Both the position numbers and the translations under genes were made by a program. From contig NZ_PJJJ01000035.1 in assembly GCF_002929495.1 (NCBI RefSeq), positions 186,270-250,269 of the forward strand: a DNA stretch of 64,000 nucleotides, in the 5' to 3' direction. The notes beneath the pieces were generated by a model that saw only the letters and a program-made list of their open reading frames with translations, was not told the origin of the DNA and did not search any database. Position 1 is the stretch's first letter; each line of letters begins with the position of its first letter. This stretch comes from Cryobacterium sp. Y82 (GTDB lineage Bacteria > Actinomycetota > Actinomycetes > Actinomycetales > Microbacteriaceae). Below are positions 57,592-64,000 of the stretch, piece by piece.

Positions 57592-58256
57592 GAGCGAGAC
57601 GTTCCGTTGCTCGCGGCGGCTGCAGAGCCGGTAGCGTGGTGCGCTGCCGGGCCCAAACGTCCGAGTGCCAGCCGGAGCACAGCGGCAACCGCCGGCGGCG
57701 CGGAGTCTGTACCGGCGGCATCCGCCAGCTCGGACAGGGTTTCGTCGACCGCCTCGGCCGCGATCCGCTCCGACCAGCCGAGGCCGATCAGGGCAGCCTG
57801 CACGCTCGCAGCGACCGATCGGACCCCGGGCTGGCGGGTCGGCGTGCTCGCGGCCGTGACGGCGAGTTTGCCGGCCAAGGAAAGCACGATGAGTTTTGCG
57901 GTTTTCGGTCCGATGCCGCTGACCTTGCGGAAGACGCCGTCGTCATCGCCGGCGACAGCCTGCGCGATCTGGTTAGGGGTGAGTACTGCAAGCACGCCGA
58001 GAGCGGACTTGGGGCCTACACCGGTCACACCGACGAGCAGTTCAAAGACCTCGAGTTCGTCACCGGTGGAAAAGCCATAGAGCGTGAGGGAATCCTCCCG
58101 CACGATGAGGATGGTCACCAGCCGGGCTTCCTCGTTGATGCGCAGGCCGAGTGCTATGGCCGGCGTCACCTGCACGGCGAGGCCGACTCCGCCGACCTCG
58201 ATCACGACGGTTGAGCCGACGGCTGAAAGGACAAGGCCACGTACGGAAGAGATCAC
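57588..58256 (-). CDS. ruvA: Holliday junction branch migration protein RuvA
   Basis: RuvA binds four-way junctions and loads RuvB. The 222-residue protein shows the N-terminal OB fold ([25 protein letters not shown]-type start), the helix-hairpin-helix pair ([17 protein letters not shown] and [14 protein letters not shown]) and the C-terminal RuvB-binding helices. GTG 58256 overlaps the ruvC stop (GTGA). An Ala/Pro-rich linker precedes the third domain. Confidence 0.97.
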   Translation of the reverse strand: MISSVRGLVLSAVGSTVVIEVGGVGLAVQVTPAIALGLRINEEARLVTILIVREDSLTLYGFSTGDELEVFELLVGVTGVGPKSALGVLAVLTPNQIAQAVAGDDDGVFRKVSGIGPKTAKLIVLSLAGKLAVTAASTPTRQPGVRSVAASVQAALIGLGWSERIAAEAVDETLSELADAAGTDSAPPAVAAVLRLALGRLGPAAHHATGSAAAASNGTSRS

Positions 58257-58879
58257 CGCTTAAGACTACGGGGCACCGCCGACACCGCTGGTACCAATCC
58301 TCGTTCGGCATCGCGCCACGCCTTCTGTGCCGGGGTGAGGGCAGCGGGCGTGACGGTGGACGCTTTCACCGACGTTACGGTAGGCAGCGTGCCACCAGAT
58401 GCCCCGGTACGCCAGGCGTGGCAGATCGCGAGGGCGAGGGCATCCGCTGCGTCGGCTGGTTTGGGAATCTCGGTTAGCCCAAGGATGCGGGCGACCATTG
58501 TGCCGACCTGCTTTTTATCGGCGGCACCGTAGCCGGTGATGGCGGCTTTCACTTCGCTCGGGGTGTGCAGGGTCACCGGCAGGCCGCGCTTCGCGGCGAG
58601 CAGCAGGGCGACCCCGCTGATCTGCGCGGTGCCCATGACGGTGCGCACGTTGTGCTGGGCGAAGACGCGTTCAATGGCAATAAATTGCGGCCGATGGCGG
58701 TCGAGCATGTCTTCCAGACCCTCGGCCAGTAGCAGCAGCCTCTGCTCGAGGGGCAGGTCGGGTGCGGTGCGCAGCACGGTCACGTCCACCAGGCGAGCTG
58801 AGCGGTTACCCTCGACGTCGACCACGCCTACACCGCAGCGGGTGAGACCCGGGTCGATGCCGAGAACCCGTACCGCCAT
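58253..58879 (-). CDS. ruvC: Crossover junction endodeoxyribonuclease RuvC
   Basis: RuvC cuts Holliday junctions. The 208-residue protein has Asp9 in [12 protein letters not shown], the second acidic residue in [10 protein letters not shown], and the final pair in [15 protein letters not shown] longer C-terminal tail (from about 160) is present, as in other actinobacterial RuvC. It starts 4 nt after the yebC stop, so yebC-ruvC-ruvA-ruvB form one unit. Confidence 0.97.
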   Translation of the reverse strand: MAVRVLGIDPGLTRCGVGVVDVEGNRSARLVDVTVLRTAPDLPLEQRLLLLAEGLEDMLDRHRPQFIAIERVFAQHNVRTVMGTAQISGVALLLAAKRGLPVTLHTPSEVKAAITGYGAADKKQVGTMVARILGLTEIPKPADAADALALAICHAWRTGASGGTLPTVTSVKASTVTPAALTPAQKAWRDAERGLVPAVSAVPRSLKR

Positions 58880-58883
58880 CGAA

Positions 58884-59648
<765 letters not shown>

Positions 59649-59776
59649 ACATCTCCCGTTGTTGTGCTCGATCGTTCACTGTGGTGCAGCAGGTGCCGGC
59701 GGCCCGTGGCCAATTGGCCGTAATGCGGCGAGCGGCGGCAGTGCGTGGTCGGTGCACGCTTAGGCGCCGAATCAGT

Positions 59777-60331
59777 CTATCCCGCAGTGACTTCCAGCAG
59801 CTTGTGCAGGGTATGCAGGTTGCGGGTGGTCGTCGTGTCGCGGTACTTAAGTTTGGCACTCTTCTTGCTGAAAGCACTCTTGATCCCGACCGACTTGCGA
59901 ACCTCCCAATACAGCACACCGTGGCCGAGTTCGATGCGTTCCTCGGCGACCTCAAGTTCTTTGCGGTGCCCGGCAAGCTCGCTGAGATGACCAGGATCCG
60001 AGGAAAACATCACATACGGATGCCAGCCGTCGCGGCCCGCGTCGAAGGGGTACGCGCGAACGATCCGGTCGAGCGATTCAGCGTCGACGAGCACAATCCA
60101 CGCATCGTACTCAAACCGAGCGGTCAGAGCCCCCTCGATGCGGGCCTTGAGGGCGGCGGCATCCGCTTTATCAACGAGCGGACTGTCGATGCTGAAGATC
60201 ACATTGCCACTCGCCAACACCGTTTTGACGTCGGTGTAGCCGAGTTCGTGAAATGTGTCGGCAAGATCGGCCATGGTTATGGTGATGCCGTTGACGTTGA
60301 TGCCACGGAGTAGTGCTACGTAACGGGTCAT
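59777..60331 (-). CDS. DUF1697 domain protein
   Basis: The 184-residue protein starts TRYVALLRGINVNGITITMADL and has YTDVKTVLASGNVIF, the DUF1697 signature; the end SKKSAKLKYRDTTTTRNLHTLHKL is also typical. Function is unknown. I start at ATG 60331; the frame is open to 60391 but adds unlike sequence. It lies between pdxT and yebC, which are adjacent in many actinobacteria, so it may be a lineage-specific insertion. Confidence 0.9.
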   Translation of the reverse strand: MTRYVALLRGINVNGITITMADLADTFHELGYTDVKTVLASGNVIFSIDSPLVDKADAAALKARIEGALTARFEYDAWIVLVDAESLDRIVRAYPFDAGRDGWHPYVMFSSDPGHLSELAGHRKELEVAEERIELGHGVLYWEVRKSVGIKSAFSKKSAKLKYRDTTTTRNLHTLHKLLEVTAG

Positions 60332-60406
60332 CGTTGACCACCGGTTGTCTGAGTCATGTCTGAACCCTAGCCACACTCTCGCGCCCGGCACAATTGAGCC
60401 GACTAC

Positions 60407-61048
60407 TTACCGGGCGGCAGCAACCAATTTCTGTAGAAAATACTGGTGAAAACGATATTCGCCGGTGATTTCCGGGTGAAAAGAGGTTCCGAGCAGGTTG
60501 CCCTGCTCGACGGCGACGCAGCGCCCGTCGTCGAGGCTGGCCAGCGCGGTCGCCCGCGCACCGATGGTCTCCACGACCGGCGCTCGAATGAACACGGCGT
60601 GCACCGGCTCCTGACCGAGCGCGGGAATGTCGAGGTCGGTCTCAAAAGAGGCCGTCTGCGAGCCGAAAGCGTTGCGGCGCACTGCGATGTCAAGTCCGCC
60701 GAAACCCTGCTGGCCGTTCATGCCGTCGAGAATCGTGTCGGCAAGCATGATCAGGCCGGCGCAGGTGCCGTAGACCGGCAGGCCGCCCCGGATAGCAGCC
60801 CGCAACGGCTCGGCGAGGCCGAACGTGCGAGCCAGCTTGTCCATGACGCTCGATTCGCCGCCCGGAATGACCAGACCGTCGATTTGGTCGAGTTCTTCCG
60901 GGCGACGCACCAGATAGACGTTCGCTCCGAGTTTGCGCAACACCTGCGCGTGCTCGCGAAAATCCCCCTGAAGGGCAAGCACCCCGACCCGCAGCCCTGG
61001 CGGTACAGCGGTTTCAGCCGGTCGGGTGCCCACGGAGAGAATCGCCAC
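60407..61048 (-). CDS. pdxT: Pyridoxal 5'-phosphate synthase glutaminase subunit
   Basis: PdxT releases ammonia from glutamine for PdxS. The 213-residue protein has VGVLALQGDFREH, GLVIPGGESS, nucleophile Cys96 in YGTCAGLIMLA, and the His-Glu pair in SFHPEITGE. GTG 61048 gives an N-terminal extension of about 18 residues before the conserved core; a shorter start at GTG 61033 is possible. It lies 11 nt after pdxS. Confidence 0.97.
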   Translation of the reverse strand: MAILSVGTRPAETAVPPGLRVGVLALQGDFREHAQVLRKLGANVYLVRRPEELDQIDGLVIPGGESSVMDKLARTFGLAEPLRAAIRGGLPVYGTCAGLIMLADTILDGMNGQQGFGGLDIAVRRNAFGSQTASFETDLDIPALGQEPVHAVFIRAPVVETIGARATALASLDDGRCVAVEQGNLLGTSFHPEITGEYRFHQYFLQKLVAAAR

Positions 61049-61059
61049 GAACGGCCCGG

Positions 61060-61962
61060 CTACCAGCCGCGGCTGGCGAGGCGGTGCGGCGCGGGAATGT
61101 CGGACACGTTGATGCCGACCATGGCTTCACCGAGGCCGCGCGAGACATCCGCGATGACCTTGGCGTCGTCGTAGAACGTGACCGCCTTGACGATGGCCGC
61201 AGCGCGTTGCTCGGGGTTGCCCGACTTGAAGACGCCGGAGCCGACGAACACGCCGTCAGCGCCGAGCTGCATCATCATGGCGGCGTCAGCCGGGGTGGCT
61301 ACGCCTCCGGCGGTGAACAGCACGACGGGCAGCTTGCCGGTCGAGGCGATCTCGGCGACGAGCTCGTACGGTGCCTGCAGTTCCTTGGCCGCAACATACA
61401 GTTCGTCGCGGCTCATCGAGGTGAGGCGCTTGATCTCGCCGTTGATGGTGCGGATGTGCTTGGTGGCTTCGGAGACATCGCCGGTGCCAGCTTCACCCTT
61501 GGAACGGATCATGGCCGCGCCCTCGGTGATGCGGCGAAGCGCCTCGCCGAGGTTGGTGGCGCCACAAACGAAGGGAATGGTGAAGTTCCACTTGTCGATG
61601 TGGTTCAGGTAGTCGGCCGGGCTGAGCACTTCGGACTCGTCGATGTAGTCGACGCCGAGCACCTCAAGAATTTGGGCCTCAACGAAGTGGCCGATGCGGG
61701 CCTTCGCCATGACCGGAATGTTGACCTCGGCGATGATGCTGTCGATGAGGTCGGGGTCGCTCATGCGGGCCACGCCACCCTGTGAGCGGATGTCGGCGGG
61801 AACGCGTTCGAGAGCCATGACGGCGACAGCGCCGGCGTCTTCAGCAATACGAGCCTGGGCAGCGGTGACGACGTCCATGATGACGCCGCCCTTGAGCATT
61901 TCGGCGAGTCCGCGCTTGACGCGGCTCGATCCGAACTGCTCGGCGGAGGTTGATTCAGTCAT
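61060..61962 (-). CDS. pdxS: Pyridoxal 5'-phosphate synthase subunit PdxS
   Basis: PdxS builds PLP from ribose 5-phosphate, glyceraldehyde 3-phosphate and ammonia. The 300-residue TIM barrel has [17 protein letters not shown] with the catalytic Asp30, Lys87 in VMAKARIGH, and [10 protein letters not shown] with the second Lys. ATG 61962 has AGGA 8 nt upstream. The product is the cofactor of TrpB encoded in the same window. Confidence 0.99.
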   Translation of the reverse strand: MTESTSAEQFGSSRVKRGLAEMLKGGVIMDVVTAAQARIAEDAGAVAVMALERVPADIRSQGGVARMSDPDLIDSIIAEVNIPVMAKARIGHFVEAQILEVLGVDYIDESEVLSPADYLNHIDKWNFTIPFVCGATNLGEALRRITEGAAMIRSKGEAGTGDVSEATKHIRTINGEIKRLTSMSRDELYVAAKELQAPYELVAEIASTGKLPVVLFTAGGVATPADAAMMMQLGADGVFVGSGVFKSGNPEQRAAAIVKAVTFYDDAKVIADVSRGLGEAMVGINVSDIPAPHRLASRGW

Positions 61963-62064
61963 AGCTATAATCCTATTCCTTGCGCGGTGGTGGTCTGGTC
62001 GGCGGCGGGTGCTATGACGCGGAAAGACTGGGTGCGCCCCAGCACACAGTAATTGTTCATCGGG

Positions 62065-62673
62065 TTAGCGGGGCGCTGCAGCCGCGGTCGTGGCACCAGG
62101 CCAGCCCTCGGCAATGTCGCGACGCACGTCGCCGAGCAGACGCGGAATAGCTTTGGTGCCGGCGATGATGGGAAAGAAGTTCGAGTCGAGGGCCCAGCGT
62201 GGCACGATGTGCTGGTGCAGGTGCTCGGCGATACCGGCCCCGGCGATGCGCCCCTGATTCATACCGATGTTGAATCCGTCACAGTTCGACACGTTGGTGA
62301 GCACCCGCATCGCGATCTGGGTGAGCTCGCCGATCTCGGCGATCTCTTCCGGTGTGGCCTGGTCGTAGGTGGCGACATGCCGATACGGGCAGACGAGCAC
62401 GTGGCCGCTGTTGTACGGAAACAGGTTGAGGAGTACATAGGCGTGGGTGCCGCGCGCCACGATCAGCGCTTTCTCGTCGTCCAGACTCGGAGCGATGCAG
62501 AACGGGCAGTCATCCGGGTGCGGCTGTTGCCCATCCTGGATGTAGACCATCCGATGCGGTGTCCAGAGCCGTTGGAAGGCGTCCGGAACCGAAGCGAAGT
62601 CGGCAGCGGTTTCGCTCGCACGCCCGTCGCCAGCGTCCGACCCGCGCAGCCGATCGGCCGGGATTCCCATCAT
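62065..62673 (-). CDS. HIT-family protein, Ap4A-phosphorylase-like
   Basis: The 202-residue protein has the HIT motif HLHQHIVPRW and DDCPFC near residue 50, with an N-terminal extension that includes LWTPHRMVYI. The same family member next to thrS in mycobacteria acts as an Ap4A phosphorylase. Aminoacyl-tRNA synthetases can produce Ap4A, so linkage with thrS is sensible. It begins 1 nt after thrS. In mycobacteria pgsA and pim genes follow it; here pdxS follows after 102 nt. Confidence 0.9.
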   Translation of the reverse strand: MMGIPADRLRGSDAGDGRASETAADFASVPDAFQRLWTPHRMVYIQDGQQPHPDDCPFCIAPSLDDEKALIVARGTHAYVLLNLFPYNSGHVLVCPYRHVATYDQATPEEIAEIGELTQIAMRVLTNVSNCDGFNIGMNQGRIAGAGIAEHLHQHIVPRWALDSNFFPIIAGTKAIPRLLGDVRRDIAEGWPGATTAAAAPR

Positions 62674-62674
62674 G

Positions 62675-64000
62675 CTAGGCCTGTGCCTCGGCCGCGATCA
62701 AGGCAACCGGGCTCGTGGTGACCTGCGCGCGGTTCTTGATCGATTCCACGATGAGACGCACCGCCTCCTTGATCGGCACCCCATTTTGCTGCGTGCCGTC
62801 GCGGAAGCGAAAGCTCACCGCGCCGTTGGCCTGGTCATCCTCGCCGACGATGAGCTGGTAGGGCACTTTCGCCTTGGTGTGCGTGCGGATCTTCTTTTGC
62901 ATGCGGTCGTCGGAATGGTCGACCTCAGCGCGCACGCCGACCTTCTTCAAAGTTGCGATCACGTCATCGAGGTACGGACCGTACTGCTCGGAGACGGGGA
63001 TGCCGACAACCTGTACCGGGGCTAGCCAGACGGGGAATGCCCCGGCGTAGTGCTCGGTGAGCACGGCGAAGAAGCGTTCGATCGAGCCGAACAGGGCGCG
63101 GTGGATCATGACCGGGCGTTGGCGGCTGCCGTCGTTCGCGGTGTATTCGAGGTCGAACCGTTCTGGCAGGTTGAAGTCGAGCTGAATGGTCGACATCTGC
63201 CAGGTACGCCCGATGGCGTCCCTGGCCTGCACCGAGATCTTGGGACCGTAGAACGCCGCCCCGCCCGGGTCGGCGACCAGGTCGAGACCGGATGCCTCGG
63301 CGACCTCACGGAGCGTCTCAGTGGCTTCGTCCCAGGCGTCGTCACTGCCGACGAACTTCTTTGGGTCTTTCGTGGACAGTTCGAGGTAGTAGTCTTCAAG
63401 GCCGTAATCGGCGAGCAGATGCAGCACGAAATTGAGGGTGCTCGTGAGCTCCTCTTTCATGCCTTCCTTGGTCGTGTAAATGTGGGCGTCGTCCTGCGTC
63501 ATACCGCGCACCCGGGTGAGCCCGTTGAGCACCCCGGACTTCTCGTAGCGGTAGACCGAGCCGAATTCGAACAGGCGCATCGGCAGGTCGCGGTAGCTGC
63601 GGCCACTCGACTTGAAGATGAGGTTGTGGAACGGGCAGTTCATCGGCTTGAGGTAGTAGTCGACGCCCTGGCGGGTGACATGGCCGCTATCGTCACGTTC
63701 CTCGTCGAGGTGCATCGGCGGGAACATACCTTCGCGGTACCAGTCGAGGTGGCCCGAGGTTTCGAACAGGGTCGACTTGGTGATGTGCGGCGAGTAAACG
63801 AAGTCGTAGCCGGCTTCAACGTGGCGCTTGCGGGAGTAGCTCTCCATCTCCTGTCGAATAATGCCGCCCTTGGGGTGGAACACGGCCAGGCCGGAACCGA
63901 TCTCTTCCGGAAAGCTGAACAGGTCGAGTTCGGCGCCAAGCTTGCGATGATCGCGCTTGGCGGCCTCTTCCTGGCGGGTTTGGTAGGCGCGTAGTTCGTC
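62675..64000 (-). CDS. thrS: Threonyl-tRNA synthetase, catalytic and anticodon-binding part (5' end outside window)
   Basis: The last 441 codons of ThrS are present; the frame is open to 64000 and begins [20 protein letters not shown], so the N-terminal TGS and editing domains lie outside. The class II core shows [12 protein letters not shown] (motif 1 region), [12 protein letters not shown] with the zinc Cys, [15 protein letters not shown]...[13 protein letters not shown] (motif 2), and [20 protein letters not shown] (motif 3). The C-terminal anticodon domain ends at the stop at 62675. It probably starts the thrS-HIT-pdxST transcript. Confidence 0.99.
   Translation of the reverse strand, partial: DELRAYQTRQEEAAKRDHRKLGAELDLFSFPEEIGSGLAVFHPKGGIIRQEMESYSRKRHVEAGYDFVYSPHITKSTLFETSGHLDWYREGMFPPMHLDEERDDSGHVTRQGVDYYLKPMNCPFHNLIFKSSGRSYRDLPMRLFEFGSVYRYEKSGVLNGLTRVRGMTQDDAHIYTTKEGMKEELTSTLNFVLHLLADYGLEDYYLELSTKDPKKFVGSDDAWDEATETLREVAEASGLDLVADPGGAAFYGPKISVQARDAIGRTWQMSTIQLDFNLPERFDLEYTANDGSRQRPVMIHRALFGSIERFFAVLTEHYAGAFPVWLAPVQVVGIPVSEQYGPYLDDVIATLKKVGVRAEVDHSDDRMQKKIRTHTKAKVPYQLIVGEDDQANGAVSFRFRDGTQQNGVPIKEAVRLIVESIKNRAQVTTSPVALIAAEAQA

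Overview
The window looks like a chromosomal housekeeping region from a high-GC Gram-positive actinobacterium, most likely a Microbacteriaceae member (Cryobacterium/Leifsonia-like). The evidence is the GC-rich coding pattern, actinobacterial-only families (mIHF-type DNA-binding domain, HGxxPAAW protein, Trp-operon membrane protein, helicase-motif-less PriA), gene order recalled from other actinobacteria, and a decayed DUF222/HNH gene of a kind abundant in this family. Genus is not resolved. I see no rRNA, tRNA, CRISPR array, insertion sequence or prophage.

Almost all genes lie on the minus strand, so transcription runs from right to left. Reading with transcription: (1) 64000-59777 holds thrS (5' end outside the window), an Ap4A-phosphorylase-like HIT protein, pdxS-pdxT (PLP synthase) and a DUF1697 gene. 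(2) 59648-50763 holds yebC, ruvC-ruvA-ruvB (Holliday junction resolution), yajC-secD-secF (protein export) and relA (stringent response). (3) 50766-47908 is a plus-strand interval with a membrane cyclophilin, a DUF349 protein and an AbiEi-like protein. (4) 47799-36533 holds rarA, rpsD, DUF948, a small membrane protein, alaS, ruvX, mltG and the shikimate genes aroE-aroC-aroK-aroB. (5) 36529-32968 is a plus-strand module: GAF-domain regulator, acetaldehyde-type dehydrogenase and DUF779, with a strong terminator before DUF779. (6) 32740-30772 holds a hypothetical gene, aroQ, efp and nusB. (7) 30709-12449 holds a DUF4190-DsbA fusion, the PyrR-controlled pyrimidine cluster (pyrR-pyrB-pyrC-PH-like gene-carA-carB-pyrF), an mIHF-guanylate kinase fusion, rpoZ, coaBC, metK, priA, fmt and rsmB. 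(8) 12340-10164 is a small plus-strand accessory interval: a DUF2809 gene, a degenerate DUF222/HNH relic on the minus strand, and a DUF2975-HTH pair with a candidate operator. (9) 10084-1 holds rpe, hisE-hisG-hisF-hisI, trpE, two small membrane-protein genes, trpC-trpB-trpA and lgt, then the 5' part of gltB.

The genes are tightly coupled: many stop/start overlaps of 1, 4 or 8 nt (ATGA, GTGA, TGATG) link pathway members. Histidine and tryptophan genes are physically continuous (hisI overlaps trpE), with rpe at the head of the string. The aro genes feed chorismate to trpE, and purine/pyrimidine and one-carbon functions (gmk, pyr, metK, fmt) cluster in the middle.

The most noteworthy items are the mIHF-Gmk fusion (19812-20741), a PyrR-binding-loop-like hairpin directly upstream of the pyrR ribosome binding site (29612-29627), the terminator inside the aldehyde dehydrogenase module (35975-36014), an apparently over-represented octamer GCGGATGC/GCATCCGC, the DUF222/HNH relic, the DUF2975-HTH operator, and a pair of DnaA-box-like sites at 50071-50107. 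I found no clear multi-gene system of wholly unknown type; the window is mostly conserved core genome.
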